Assembly: GCA_017308475.1 (NCBI GenBank)
Contig: JAFKEU010000004.1
Span: 496,001-560,000 of the forward strand
DNA: 64,000 bases
Origin: Alphaproteobacteria bacterium
GTDB taxonomy: Bacteria > Pseudomonadota > Alphaproteobacteria > Micropepsales > Micropepsaceae
Direction: 5' to 3'
The notes under the pieces were generated by a model. That model made no database searches. It was given only the letters and a program-made list of their open reading frames with translations, and had not been told where the DNA came from. Positions 19,395 to 30,005 of this stretch are shown here, piece by piece (position 1 is the first letter of the stretch; each line of letters opens with the position of its first letter). A program made the translations under genes and the position numbers.

Positions 19395-19466
19395 CAGAAA
19401 GGCCCTTTCTGCAGGAACGGTGATTCACCCCTCACCCGTCGCGCCGCGCTGTCGCGCGCCGTGACG

Positions 19467-19489
19467 CCCTCTCCCGCAAGGGGAGAGGG
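19467..19489. repeat. Short palindromic intergenic repeat
   Basis: CCCTCTCC and GGAGAGGG form a stem around a short loop in the pntAA-pntAB gap. It is a small member of the C-rich/G-rich palindromes found elsewhere in this window; no T tract follows. Confidence 0.55.
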
Positions 19490-19546
19490 AAAAAGTGAGC
19501 GCGCGTTGCGCGAGACCGGACGGATGCGGGCTGAAGCATTCATCGC

Positions 19547-20662
19547 CTAGCCTCCCGCCGCCGGGGCGCCGGCCACGACCGCGCCCTTGATAATCTCGTC
19601 ATTCCAGTCGATGGCCAGCGCGCCGGTCTTCTTGTCGACGATCAAGGAGACGAAATTGAACAGGTTGCGGGCATAGAGCGACGAGGCATCGGTCGCCAGT
19701 GCGCCCGGCAGGTTGGTCGGGCCCATGATGGTGACGCCAAAGGCCTCGATGGTCCTGTCGGCTTCCGACAGCGGCGTGTTGCCGCCCGCGCCCGCCGCCA
19801 GATCGACGATCACGCTGCCCGATTTCATCGATTTGATCATCTCCTCGCTGACCAGGATCGGCGCCTTGCGGCCGGGGATCAGGGCGGTGGTGATGACGAT
19901 GTCCTGTTTTCTGATCGTCTCGGCGATCAGCGCGGCCTGTTTCTTCTGGTATTCCTCGCTCATCGGCTTGGCATAGCCGCCCGCCGTCTGGGCGTTCTGG
20001 AATTCCTCGTCCATCACTGCGACAAAGGTGCCGCCCAGCGATTCCACCTGTTCCTTGGTGGCAGGGCGCACATCGGTGGCGCTGACGATGGCACCAAGCC
20101 GCCTGGCGGTGGCGATGGCCTGAAGGCCGGCGACGCCCACGCCCATCACCAGCACGCGCGCGGGCGCGATGGTACCCGCCGCCGTCATCATCATCGGCAT
20201 AGCGCGGCCGAACTGGGCGGCCGCATCGATCACCGCCTTGTAACCGGCCAGGTTCGCCTGGCTGGACAGCACATCCATCGCCTGGGCGCGCGAGATGCGC
20301 GGCAAAAGCTCCATGGCGAAGGCGGTGACGCCCGCCCCGCCCAGGGCCGCGATCGTATCCTGTTCGCTGTGCGGGGCCAGCAGCGCAGCCAGCACCGCGC
20401 CTTTTTTCATCAGGGCGATCTCGTCCGCCTCGGGCCCGCGCACCTTCAGCACGATATCGGCATCGGCAAGGACCCCGGCCGCGTCGGGGAGGATGGCGGC
20501 ACCCGCGGCCTGGTAGTCGGCATCGGCAAAGCGCGCGGCTTCCCCGGCGCCGGCCTGGACCGTCACGTCCAGGCCCAGGCCCTTGAATTTCTTGATGGAT
20601 TCAGGCGTTGCGGCGACACGCGTCTCACCCGCCCGCTTTTCCCTGACAATCGCCAGACGCAT
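19547..20662 (-). CDS. pntAA: NAD(P) transhydrogenase subunit alpha 1 (soluble NAD-binding part)
   Basis: The 371-residue soluble domain I that binds NAD(H). It begins RLAIVREKRAGETRVAATPESIKKFKGLGL, the standard alanine-dehydrogenase/transhydrogenase start, has the nucleotide-binding VLVMGVGVAGLQAIATARRLGAIVSATDVRP, and the RQDIVITTALIPGRKAPILV and IVDLAAGAGGN motifs. The membrane helices of the full E. coli PntA are absent because they are encoded by the next gene. It starts seven bases after the stop of the oxidase subunit IV gene. Confidence 0.96.
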   Translation of the reverse strand: MRLAIVREKRAGETRVAATPESIKKFKGLGLDVTVQAGAGEAARFADADYQAAGAAILPDAAGVLADADIVLKVRGPEADEIALMKKGAVLAALLAPHSEQDTIAALGGAGVTAFAMELLPRISRAQAMDVLSSQANLAGYKAVIDAAAQFGRAMPMMMTAAGTIAPARVLVMGVGVAGLQAIATARRLGAIVSATDVRPATKEQVESLGGTFVAVMDEEFQNAQTAGGYAKPMSEEYQKKQAALIAETIRKQDIVITTALIPGRKAPILVSEEMIKSMKSGSVIVDLAAGAGGNTPLSEADRTIEAFGVTIMGPTNLPGALATDASSLYARNLFNFVSLIVDKKTGALAIDWNDEIIKGAVVAGAPAAGG

Positions 20663-20668
20663 CGAGCG

Positions 20669-20815
20669 TCAGTGGGTGCGGAAAATGGCGAGGAAAACCA
20701 TGATCAGCATGATCCCGGCAAAGGACCATTTGCCGAAGGTCAGAAAGCCCTGATAGGCCTTCTTGTGCTGGGAAATATCCATGGAACCGACATGGTATTC
20801 TGAGTCCTGCGCCAT
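20669..20815 (-). CDS. aa3-type cytochrome c oxidase subunit IV
   Basis: A 48-residue single-helix protein. The N-terminal part MAQDSEYHVGSMDISQHKKAYQ is the conserved pattern of the bacterial aa3 oxidase subunit IV family (COX4_pro_2), followed by FTFGKWS-like residues and one membrane helix (SFAGIMLIMVFLAIF). In Rhodobacter and Paracoccus this subunit is bound to the oxidase, but it is dispensable for activity. Here it is the first gene of the pnt operon, with a GGGGG ribosome-binding site and a promoter upstream, and no other oxidase gene is near. Confidence 0.85.
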   Translation of the reverse strand: MAQDSEYHVGSMDISQHKKAYQGFLTFGKWSFAGIMLIMVFLAIFRTH

Positions 20816-20845
20816 TTCGGCCCCCTGTTCGTAAAAACCGGCGGG

Positions 20846-20873
20846 ACTATAGCAAACGGCCGCCCAGCGGCAA
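20846..20873 (-). promoter_or_regulatory. Sigma-70 type promoter of the subunit IV-pnt operon
   Basis: On the minus strand TTGCCG and TATAGT are separated by 16 bases, about 30 bases upstream of the start codon of the oxidase subunit IV gene. Confidence 0.6.
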
Positions 20874-21085
20874 TCCCGCCGGTATACAGACCTGACCCCA
20901 CCGGAACGACCGCTCTTGCGGCGGCTTTTGGCTGTTCCGCCGCCCCGCCAACGGCCCGTTAACCTCCGAATGCGATCTTCAAATGATCACTGAGTTCCTG
21001 TGCCGGAAGGGAACACGCTTAAACGTCACATTTACCCGTGGCCCCCCAAAATACGCGCCGGCTTGGTACGAAGAGGCATTGCATC

Positions 21086-22595
<1,510 letters not shown>

Positions 22596-22597
<2 letters not shown>

Positions 22598-22619
22598 CCG
22601 AAAGGCTGGCCTTTCGGTC
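22596..22619 (+). terminator. Perfect hairpin over the regulator stop codon
   Basis: A ten-base-pair perfect stem (GACCGAAAGG with CCTTTCGGTC) and a four-base loop overlaps the stop codon of the regulator gene. No T tract follows, so it may be a weak terminator or an mRNA-stabilising structure. Confidence 0.5.
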
Positions 22620-22823
22620 CCGGGCGCCATCCAGAGCATAAAATCTTCCCAATGTTGGGGCGTACGCACGGCGTTGCCCCGGTTGCCATCCATGCGTTGG
22701 AGCGCTGAAGCTCACCCCCTTGCCTCAAAGGCAGCCGACGTTAACATCCGCGCCGAACGGCACAGCCTGACTCATGTTCAGAATTGCGCCAGGCCAAATC
22801 CGATTTGCAGCGCGGAGCGAATC

Positions 22824-24497
22824 ATGCGGCTGTCCAGACCCATCAAAGCAGGAATAGTCATTACAGCGCTTTTGCTGGCCGCGGGCGCAGCCTATGTGTT
22901 TCTACTGCCCGGGCTTTCGCGGGCCAACCGCGCACCCTCGCCGCTTGAAGTGGAAGTCGCGACCTGGCTGCTGCACCACAGCGTGCCGGAACGCGCGGAA
23001 CGGGCCGCCAACCCGCTGGGCCCCAAGATAGCGCAAACCGACATCACGGCCGGACGCGACCTGTTTCGCTCCAAATGTGAGGTCTGTCACGCCTATGACG
23101 GCGGCGGCAAAACGGAGATTGGCGGCAATACATTCCCGCGCGCGCCGGTGCTGCATCAGGCGGCCCTGTCGATGTCTGACGGGGAGATGTTCTATCACAT
23201 TCGCAACGGCATCCGGAACACGGCGATGCCGGCCTGGCATTTCCCCGATCGCCAGGTGTGGCAACTGGTGGCATATATCCGCCATCTCGCCACCATCGCA
23301 CCGCCGAAGGACGAAGATATCGTCGCTCAGCAAACCGCTTCCGTACTGAGCGCCCATTATGTCGGCTCCAAGGCATGCCAATCTTGCCACCAGCAAATCT
23401 ATGCCCGCTGGTCGAAGACGCGCATGGCGAACATCGTGCGCGATCCGCGCGTGCACCCCGAAGCGCTGATCCCCGACCTGAGCAAGGCCGATCCCAAAAT
23501 CGTCAATTTCACGATGAAGGACATCGGCTTCGTCTATGGCAGCAAATGGAAACAGCGCTACTTCAGGAAGGTCGGTGACACCTATATCCCCCTGACGGCG
23601 CAATGGAATGTGGCGACCAAAAAATGGTCGAAATATCATGTGGCCGACAATCAGGACTGGTGGGCGATCCACTATCCCGATCCCAAGGGCGACAATTCCA
23701 GCCGCCCCACCGCACCGCTGTGCGATGGATGCCACTCCGTGAACTTCAATATCGACACCAGGCAGCCGATCGAATGGAACGTCGGATGCGAGGCCTGCCA
23801 CGGTGCCGGCAGCAACCATGTGCAGAACCCCAAGCTGTTCAACATCCTCAATCCGGCACGCCAGAATTATGTCCAGGCCAACGATACCTGCATCCAGTGC
23901 CATTCGCAGGGCCAGCCGCTGAACAATCCCATCAAGGGCCAGTATTACGACTGGCCCGTCGGCTATCATGCCGGTCTGAAGCTGGCCGATTTCTGGAAGC
24001 TGGAGCCGCACAAGCTGGGCGAACACACCTTCACCCATTTCCCTGACGGCAGCGCCGCCAAGAACCGCATGCAGGGCAATGATTTTGTGCAGAGCCTGAT
24101 GTACAGGCGTGGCGTCACCTGTTTTAACTGCCATGACCCGCACGGCAGCGACAACGACGCCATGCTGCGCAAGCCTGCAACCGAAATTTGCGCGTCCTGC
24201 CACGGCATTAACAGTCAGAACGGGCCACACGCGGTCAGCCTGGAAGCGCATACCCATCACAAACCCGGCAGCCCGGGAAGCCGGTGCGTTGCCTGCCACA
24301 TGCCCCAGGTGCTGCCGGAACTACCCGGCGGCCCCTTCATCTCCAATCACACATTCCATTTCGTGACCCCTGCCAAGACCGACGCGATGCAGATACCCAA
24401 TGCCTGCAACGCCTGTCATAAGGACAGGGATACGACTTGGGCGGCGGCAGCGATCCGGACATGGAATGACCGGTCGCCATGGCGGATGAACGAATAG
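22824..24497 (+). CDS. Nine-haem c-type cytochrome with N-terminal monohaem domain
   Basis: A 557-residue exported protein with an N-terminal membrane helix (AGIVITALLLAAGAAYVFLL, uncleaved or signal) and nine CXXCH motifs. The first (CEVCH, 85-89) with a downstream Met ligand candidate (TAMPAWHF, M135) forms a class I cytochrome c domain. The other eight (CQSCH, CDGCH, CEACH, CIQCH, CFNCH, CASCH, CVACH, CNACH) lie in a cytochrome c554-like multihaem domain. It probably passes electrons in the periplasm; the partner is unknown. It follows the orphan NtrC regulator, same strand, 226 bases apart. A GGAG ribosome-binding site supports the start. Confidence 0.85.
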   Translation: MRLSRPIKAGIVITALLLAAGAAYVFLLPGLSRANRAPSPLEVEVATWLLHHSVPERAERAANPLGPKIAQTDITAGRDLFRSKCEVCHAYDGGGKTEIGGNTFPRAPVLHQAALSMSDGEMFYHIRNGIRNTAMPAWHFPDRQVWQLVAYIRHLATIAPPKDEDIVAQQTASVLSAHYVGSKACQSCHQQIYARWSKTRMANIVRDPRVHPEALIPDLSKADPKIVNFTMKDIGFVYGSKWKQRYFRKVGDTYIPLTAQWNVATKKWSKYHVADNQDWWAIHYPDPKGDNSSRPTAPLCDGCHSVNFNIDTRQPIEWNVGCEACHGAGSNHVQNPKLFNILNPARQNYVQANDTCIQCHSQGQPLNNPIKGQYYDWPVGYHAGLKLADFWKLEPHKLGEHTFTHFPDGSAAKNRMQGNDFVQSLMYRRGVTCFNCHDPHGSDNDAMLRKPATEICASCHGINSQNGPHAVSLEAHTHHKPGSPGSRCVACHMPQVLPELPGGPFISNHTFHFVTPAKTDAMQIPNACNACHKDRDTTWAAAAIRTWNDRSPWRMNE

Positions 24498-24547
24498 GCT
24501 GGAAACCCTCTGTCCTGCTGTGCACGCGACAGCGAGGATGGCAGCGT

Positions 24548-25891
24548 TCAGATGCCCACGCCCGCGCGCGGCTTGTTGATGCGGACATAGTCGGTGTCCT
24601 GTACCGGCTCGCCATCGCATTCCAGCGCGATGGTGGTGACGGGCGAATCCGGCGCGGTCGCGGGAAGGCCGGTCAGGTGGGTGCGGAAACCGTCCTGCGC
24701 CACCGCCACGGACTGGCCGGTGTTCATCAGTTTCGCCGACAGAACTTTCTGGCGCAGGCCAGAAATGGCCACATCGCTGCCCGGCCAGAAATGCACATGC
24801 ATATAGAGCGTGTTGCCCTTCCGCGTGAAATTCGCGTAGGTGTTGCGTGCCACCCGGCAGCGGTCGGCGCCATAAATCGTCTCGCCGTGGCGATGCACCC
24901 ATTCGCCCGCCGCGCGCAGGATGCGCTCGCTTTCCGGCGGGATGCCGCCGTCCGGCTGCGGCCCGATATTGAGCAGGTAGTTGCCGCCATCGCGCGCGCA
25001 GGTGATCAGGTTGCGGATCACGGTGCGCGGGGTCTTCCAGTTGTCGTCGGCGCGCTGATAGCCCCAGGAATCATTCAGCGTCATGCAGCTTTCCCAGGCC
25101 CGACCGCCCTCTTCCGCCTTGATGGTCTGTTCGGGAGTGGAAAAATCGCCCGGCAGCTTGTTGCGGTTGTTGACGATGATGTCGGGCTGCAGGCCGAACA
25201 CCATCCGGTTCATCTTTTCAGACTCCCAGCCCGCCGCGTCCAGCGGCCAGGAGACGTCGTACCAGAGGATGTCGATCTTGCCGTAATTGGTCAGAAGCTC
25301 GCGGATCAGCCCGTGCGTGTAATCCACGAAGCGGCGACGCGCGGCTTCATCGGTGGCGCAGCGCGCGCCATCGGGGTGATGCCAATCCATCAGCGAATAA
25401 TAGAAGCCTACCCGCATCCCCTCGGCGCGTGCCGCCTCGACATACTCCGCGATCAGGTCGCGTCTGGGGCCGAACTTGGCGGCATTGTAGTTGGTGAGCT
25501 TGGTGTCCCAGTTGCAGAAGCCTTCATGGTGTTTCGACGTCAGCACCATGTATTTCATGCCCGCGGCCTTCGCGAGCTGTGCCCATTTGCGGGGACTGCC
25601 AGGGGCGGGTTTGAAGCCTTCGGTGAAACGCTGATATTCGGCGACGGGAATGGCTTCATCCTCCATTGCCCATTCATGGCGGCCATGGGCGGCATAGAGC
25701 CCGAAATGGATGAACATGCCGAACTTGGCATCGTGCCACCATTTCATCCGCCGCTGCTGATCGGCGTCGGCGGCCCCACCCGACGGATCGCGACCCGGCG
25801 GCGGCTGCGCATTGGCGGCGCCGACGGCGGCCAGCGGCGCGGCGGCGGCGCCCGCCAGAAGATCGCGGCGGCCGATGATGAAATGTCCCAT
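24548..25891 (-). CDS. Alpha-L-fucosidase, glycoside hydrolase family 29, Tat-exported
   Basis: A 447-residue GH29 enzyme that removes alpha-linked L-fucose from glycans. The N-terminal GRRDLLAGAAAAPLAAVGAANA is a Tat-type signal. Family blocks are MKWWHDAKFGMFIHFGLYA, AAGMKYMVLTSKHHEGFCNWDT, GFYYSLMDWHHPDG, and IDILWYDVSW with the nucleophile Asp. The C-terminal 100 residues form the beta domain. It probably acts in the periplasm on imported or extracellular polysaccharide; no other fucose genes are adjacent. Confidence 0.9.
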   Translation of the reverse strand: MGHFIIGRRDLLAGAAAAPLAAVGAANAQPPPGRDPSGGAADADQQRRMKWWHDAKFGMFIHFGLYAAHGRHEWAMEDEAIPVAEYQRFTEGFKPAPGSPRKWAQLAKAAGMKYMVLTSKHHEGFCNWDTKLTNYNAAKFGPRRDLIAEYVEAARAEGMRVGFYYSLMDWHHPDGARCATDEAARRRFVDYTHGLIRELLTNYGKIDILWYDVSWPLDAAGWESEKMNRMVFGLQPDIIVNNRNKLPGDFSTPEQTIKAEEGGRAWESCMTLNDSWGYQRADDNWKTPRTVIRNLITCARDGGNYLLNIGPQPDGGIPPESERILRAAGEWVHRHGETIYGADRCRVARNTYANFTRKGNTLYMHVHFWPGSDVAISGLRQKVLSAKLMNTGQSVAVAQDGFRTHLTGLPATAPDSPVTTIALECDGEPVQDTDYVRINKPRAGVGI

Positions 25892-25984
25892 GGCGTTCCC
25901 CTGTTGCCGGGCGCCGGTACGTCGCCGGCGCCATCCCCGGCGGTGATCAGATCAGCAGGGTTCGGGCAACGTCAAGTTACGGCT

Positions 25985-26461
25985 TCAGCGGCCGGCAGCG
26001 CGTACCCGCGCGAACAGGGCCCAGATCAGCGCGCACAGGCCCAGAAGCTGGCAGAGCGCACCGGCGGCGTGGGAATATTCCCACTCATGCCGGAGGGCCC
26101 GCCAGCCGGTGGGCACCACGGTCCAGTTGCTGGTCGCCGTGTTGGCCGGAAAGGTGAACCCCCAGAACAGCGCCTGGGCCACGACCAGCAGCAACAGCGC
26201 CACCAGCACGGGGCGGAAGACGTAATATTCGCGCGCCGAACGCACGGCCAGCAGCACCAGAAGCAGGAACTGGGCGAGGATGGCGATGCCGAACAGGTCC
26301 CAGCCGGCATAGATCTGCTGCACGGTGAAATAGGCGCTGCGCCCCAGCTCCATCTTGCGCGGCAGCTCGAACAGGTGCGCCAGGGAAGGCGCCAGCGAGA
26401 TCAGCGTCGCCAGGATGGCGGCGAAGAAGAGAATGTCATAGCCGGAGGAATGCCGCCGCAT
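25985..26461 (-). CDS. Four-helix membrane protein, possibly DUF1772-like
   Basis: A 158-residue protein with four membrane segments (DILFFAAILATLISLAPSLA, AILAQFLLLVLLAV, LVALLLLVVAQALFWGF, AGALCQLLGLCALIWALFA). The motif HLFELPRKMELGRSAYFTVQQIY and the extracellular FPANTATSNWTVVP resemble small anthrone-oxygenase-like/DUF1772 membrane proteins, but I am not certain. Function unknown. Confidence 0.6.
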   Translation of the reverse strand: MRRHSSGYDILFFAAILATLISLAPSLAHLFELPRKMELGRSAYFTVQQIYAGWDLFGIAILAQFLLLVLLAVRSAREYYVFRPVLVALLLLVVAQALFWGFTFPANTATSNWTVVPTGWRALRHEWEYSHAAGALCQLLGLCALIWALFARVRAAGR

Positions 26462-26519
26462 CGGCCCCGATTGTCACAGGGCGTTGGCGATTTTGTGGCG
26501 GGCGGAAGTTCCCGCGCTG

Positions 26520-26762
26520 TCAGCGCATGTCCATGGCGGTGAGATAGAGGTCGAGCATCGCTTCCTGTTCCTGGAAATCGGCCTTGTCCAGCTTTCGCAT
26601 GCGGATCACCTGGCGCATGATCTTGGTGTCGAAGCCGGTGCCCTTGGCCTCGGAATAGACTTCGCGGATGTCGGCGGACAGCGCCGCGCGTTCCTCTTCC
26701 AGCCGCTCGATGCGGTTGATGAAGGATTTGAGCTGGTCCTTGGCGAAGCCGGTTTTGGCCAT
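26520..26762 (-). CDS. gapR: GapR-like nucleoid protein (DUF2312/UPF0335)
   Basis: An 80-residue helical protein. The sequence KSFINRIERLEEERAALSADIREVYSEAKGTGFDTKIMRQVIRMRKLDKADFQEQEAMLDLYL matches the DUF2312 family, whose Caulobacter member GapR binds overtwisted DNA ahead of replication and transcription. The conserved helix pair and basic face are present. Start is the ATG before AKTGFAKDQLK; a longer frame upstream overlaps the DUF1244 gene and lacks family similarity. Confidence 0.85.
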   Translation of the reverse strand: MAKTGFAKDQLKSFINRIERLEEERAALSADIREVYSEAKGTGFDTKIMRQVIRMRKLDKADFQEQEAMLDLYLTAMDMR

Positions 26763-26838
26763 GTCGTTCGATGTCCGGTTTTTGGGGGCGGCGGACCCTA
26801 CATCGCTGGCCTTGTGCGGTGCAACGCCAAAGCGGTGC

Positions 26839-27132
26839 TTAGCTGTGGGCCTTTTGGGAGGCGGCAAAGGCAGCCTTCTGCTCGGCCGTTGCCGCTTTCT
26901 GGTATTTTTCCTTCCATGCGGCAGGCGCCATGCCGTAGACCAGCGCGCGGGCTTCGTCTTTTTCCAGGACGATGCCTTTTTCGGCCGCCGCCTCGCGATA
27001 CCAGTCGCCCAGGCAGTTGCGGCAGAACCCGCCCGCGATCATCAGGTCGATATTCTGCACATCGGTGCGCGTCTGCAGATGCGTCACCAGGCGGCGGAAC
27101 ACGGCCGCTTCCAGTTCGGTCCTGTCATCCAT
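26839..27132 (-). CDS. DUF1244 family protein
   Basis: A 97-residue soluble protein with the DUF1244 signature: AFRRLVTHLQTRTDVQNIDLMIAGGFCRNCLGDWY, including the CxxC pair, followed by VYGMAPAAWKEKYQ. Small proteins of this family are common in Proteobacteria; the function is not established. It starts inside the end of the N-formylglutamate amidohydrolase gene (eight-base overlap) and is followed by gapR, so the three are probably one transcript. Confidence 0.9.
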   Translation of the reverse strand: MDDRTELEAAVFRRLVTHLQTRTDVQNIDLMIAGGFCRNCLGDWYREAAAEKGIVLEKDEARALVYGMAPAAWKEKYQKAATAEQKAAFAASQKAHS

Positions 27133-27871
27133 TGGCGTCCTCCATGTCTTTCAGTGCCGCATCCAGTATGGGCTTGAGGGTTTCGGCAAGGCCCGTGGCC
27201 TTTTCATCAGTATCGATCAGGTCCTGGCGGATTTCGATCAGAACATGCGGGCGGCCAAACCGCGTGCCGTGCGTGTAGAGCGTATCGCCTTCCAGCGCGC
27301 CGCTATAGGGCTCGTTGTCGCCCACCACGAGCCCGGCCTGGGCCAGACGTGCCATCAGCGGTGCGGCCAGCCGCGTGTCGCGGTCATAGAGCACGCCCAC
27401 ATCCCATTGGCGCGGCATGCCCTTCCAGCTTGGCGTGAAGCTGTGCAGCGACACCAGCACCGGAACGGCGAAGGCCTCGATGCGCACCGCCTGGCGGGCG
27501 ATCTCGTCATGATAGGGGGCGTGAAATCGGGCAATGCGGCGGGCGACTTCATCGGGGCCCGCATCCCTGTTGCCGGGGATGATGCTGCCGTCCGACAGCT
27601 TCATCACCAGGGTGGGATCGTCTGCGCCGCGGTTGAGGTCGATAAGGAGGCGCGACCAGCGCCCCAGCACGGCGGCGGCACCGTAAGCGGCCGCCAGCTG
27701 GCGCGTCACCTCGGCCGCACCGATGTCCCAGGCGATGTGGGTGGCGAACAGACCCGCATCCAGCCCCAGGCTGCCATAGGCGGGCGGCAGGGCGTTGGCG
27801 GCATGGTCGCACAGCAGCAGCAGGGGCGAGGCGCCGCGCGCGGCCAGGGCCTCGAAACCGGATTCTGTCAT
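27125..27871 (-). CDS. N-formylglutamate amidohydrolase family protein
   Basis: A 248-residue member of the FGase family, which hydrolyses N-formylglutamate (histidine breakdown) or related N-acyl amides. Visible features are LLLLCDHAANALPP, IAWDIGAAEVTRQLA, SRLLIDLNRGADDPTLV, IARFHAPYHDEI, LVSLHSFTPSW and VLIEIRQDLI. The start at 27871 gives a normal N-terminus; the frame is open further upstream but lacks similarity. No hut genes are nearby, so the true substrate is open. Confidence 0.88.
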   Translation of the reverse strand: MTESGFEALAARGASPLLLLCDHAANALPPAYGSLGLDAGLFATHIAWDIGAAEVTRQLAAAYGAAAVLGRWSRLLIDLNRGADDPTLVMKLSDGSIIPGNRDAGPDEVARRIARFHAPYHDEIARQAVRIEAFAVPVLVSLHSFTPSWKGMPRQWDVGVLYDRDTRLAAPLMARLAQAGLVVGDNEPYSGALEGDTLYTHGTRFGRPHVLIEIRQDLIDTDEKATGLAETLKPILDAALKDMEDANG

Positions 27872-28042
27872 CGCCTCGTTATAATGGCAGTAAAGCGCGA
27901 CGCGAGGATTTTTGGCCGCCCGGCAGGAGCGAGGAGCGATGTGGACAAGACGTCCATGAGCGACGAGCGACGCACCGGGAGGCCGAAAGGCCCGCGCCGC
28001 CCGTTGACGGCACATGGAAATCACGCCAAACCGGGAGTCGCA

Positions 28043-28453
28043 ATGCGTCGCACCGGCCCCCTTTTCGCCGTGACCCTGGCCCTCGGCCTTGCCGGGCATG
28101 CCGCGCCAGCGCTCGCCGGATTCAATGTGTGCAACAAATCCAGCCTGCCCGCCCGTGTCGCACTGGGTCATTTCGACGGCACCAACTGGACCAGCGAGGG
28201 CTGGTGGACCATCCAGCCCAATGCATGCGTCGGCATCCTGGCCGGCCCCCTGAACGCCCGCTACTATTATCTTTACGCCACCGACGGCGCCGCCGGCACC
28301 TGGGAAGGCAAGACCAATTTCTGCGTCGCCCCGGAAAGCCGCTTCCGCGCCGTGGGACGGGCGGACTGCGCCGGGCGCGGCTTCGACCGGCGCGGCTTCT
28401 TCCAGGTCGATACCGGGAAAAAGCCGGACTGGACCCAGACACTCTCCAACTGA
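28043..28453 (+). CDS. DUF1036 family secreted protein
   Basis: A 136-residue exported protein: signal peptide (RTGPLFAVTLALGLAGHAAPALA) then a DUF1036 domain with FNVCNKSSLPARVALGHF, SEGWWTIQPNACVGILAGPLNARYYYLYA and FCVAPESRF. The conserved Cys residues probably form disulfides in the periplasm. The function of DUF1036 is unknown. A GGGAG ribosome-binding site lies upstream of the ATG; it is followed 14 bases later by pyruvate kinase. Confidence 0.88.
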   Translation: MRRTGPLFAVTLALGLAGHAAPALAGFNVCNKSSLPARVALGHFDGTNWTSEGWWTIQPNACVGILAGPLNARYYYLYATDGAAGTWEGKTNFCVAPESRFRAVGRADCAGRGFDRRGFFQVDTGKKPDWTQTLSN

Positions 28454-28467
28454 CAGAACGGGGCATC

Positions 28468-29892
28468 ATGCGCCGCCACCGCAAGACCAAGATTCTCGCT
28501 ACCCTTGGCCCGGCGTCCAACACGCCGGAGGTGATGCGCGCCTTGTTCGATGCCGGCGTGGACGTGTTCCGTATCAATATGAGCCACACCAGCCATGAGG
28601 GGCTGGCCGCGATGCATCGGCAGCTGCGCGCCCTGGCCGGCGAGGTGGGCCGGCCCATCGGCATCCTGTGCGACCTTCAGGGACCCAAGATCCGGCTGGG
28701 CAGGCTGCCGGGTGGAAAACGCGTGCTGAACGAGGGCGAGCGCGTGCGCCTGCTGCTGGGCGAAACCAGCGAAGACCTGATGGACGTTCCCATCCCCCAT
28801 CCCGAGATTTTCCAGGCGATCAAGCAAAAGCACGCGCTGCTGATCGATGACGGCAAGATCCGCCTGCGCCTCTTGCGCAAGGCCGACACCTTTGCCGAGG
28901 CGATCGTGGAAGTGGGCGGCGAGATCAGGGACCGCAAGGGCGTGAACATGCCCGACACGCTGCTGCCCATGTCGGCGATGACGCCAAAGGACCGCGCCGA
29001 CCTGGACGCGGCGCTGGCGCTGGGCGTGGACTGGATCGCACTTTCCTTCGTGCAGCGGCCCGAGGACGTCGCCGAGCTGAAGAAGATCGTGGCGGGGCGC
29101 GCCGGGGTCCTGGCCAAGATCGAAAAGCCCAAGGCGATGGCCAGCCTGGAAGCGGTGCTGGAACTGGCCGATGCGCTGATGGTGGCGCGCGGCGATCTGG
29201 GCGTGGAAATGCCGCTGGAAGCGGTGCCGGGCCTGCAGAAGCGCATCACCCGGGCCGCGCGCAAGGCCGGCAAGCCGGTGGTGGTGGCCACCCAGATGCT
29301 GGAATCGATGATCAATTCGCCCATGCCCACCCGCGCCGAAGTGTCCGACGTGGCCCAGGCGGTGTTCGAGGGCGCCGATGCCGTGATGCTGTCGGCGGAA
29401 TCGGCCTCGGGCGCCTATCCGATCGAGGCGGTGCAGATGATGGACCGCATCGCCTGCAGCGTGGAGACCGACCCGCTCTATCATTCCATCATCGAATCGC
29501 AGCGCGGGGTGCCCGAACGCACCACGCCGGACGCCATCATGGCGGCGGTGCACGAGATCACCGAGACCATCGAGGCCAAGGCGATCATCACCTGGACCAA
29601 GTCGGGCATCACCGCCATGCGTGCGGCGCGCGAACGTTCGCTCGCGCCGATCATCGCGCCAACCCCCGACATCGCCACGGCGCGGCGGCTATGCCTGGTA
29701 TGGGGTACCCACAGCGTGATCACCGAGGACATCCGCGATTTCGACGATATGGTCCGGCGCGCCGCGCAGATCGCCCGCCAGGAAGGCTTTGCCGAACCCG
29801 GCGACCGCATTGTCATCACCGCGGGCGTGCCACTGGGCACCACCGGCGCCACCAACATGCTGCGCGTGGCGTTCGTAGAGGATGAGCGCTGA
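28468..29892 (+). CDS. pyk: Pyruvate kinase
   Basis: Converts phosphoenolpyruvate and ADP to pyruvate and ATP. The 474-residue protein has TKILATLGPASNTPEVM at the N-terminus, VFRINMSHTSHEG, LCDLQGPKIRLG, VLAKIEKPKAMAS with the catalytic Lys, ALMVARGDLGVEMPLE and VVVATQMLESMI. Length is typical for a single-chain enzyme without an extra regulatory domain. It is the second gene after the DUF1036 protein, an arrangement common in Alphaproteobacteria. Confidence 0.97.
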   Translation: MRRHRKTKILATLGPASNTPEVMRALFDAGVDVFRINMSHTSHEGLAAMHRQLRALAGEVGRPIGILCDLQGPKIRLGRLPGGKRVLNEGERVRLLLGETSEDLMDVPIPHPEIFQAIKQKHALLIDDGKIRLRLLRKADTFAEAIVEVGGEIRDRKGVNMPDTLLPMSAMTPKDRADLDAALALGVDWIALSFVQRPEDVAELKKIVAGRAGVLAKIEKPKAMASLEAVLELADALMVARGDLGVEMPLEAVPGLQKRITRAARKAGKPVVVATQMLESMINSPMPTRAEVSDVAQAVFEGADAVMLSAESASGAYPIEAVQMMDRIACSVETDPLYHSIIESQRGVPERTTPDAIMAAVHEITETIEAKAIITWTKSGITAMRAARERSLAPIIAPTPDIATARRLCLVWGTHSVITEDIRDFDDMVRRAAQIARQEGFAEPGDRIVITAGVPLGTTGATNMLRVAFVEDER

Positions 29893-29937
29893 GACGTCCC
29901 CTCCGGGCTTCGCAACTTTGCTCGGCGCGAACGCCCA

Positions 29938-29974
29938 CCTCCCCCATCGGGGCCGCTGCGCGCCCTGGGGGAGG
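29938..29974. repeat. Palindromic intergenic repeat
   Basis: Nine-base perfect arms (CCTCCCCCA and TGGGGGAGG) surround a GC-rich centre after the pyk stop. Similar C-rich/G-rich palindromes occur at 19467, 39158, 52384 and 62308. Confidence 0.65.
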
Positions 29975-30005
29975 ACCAACTTCTCCAACTTCTCCGGGCT
30001 TCTTT

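Noticed and set aside
22598..22823. A sigma-54 promoter in front of the nine-haem cytochrome
   Set aside because: Candidate GG and GC pairs are present, but the spacing is wrong; for example AGG to TTTGC is three bases too long. No match to the -24/-12 pattern.
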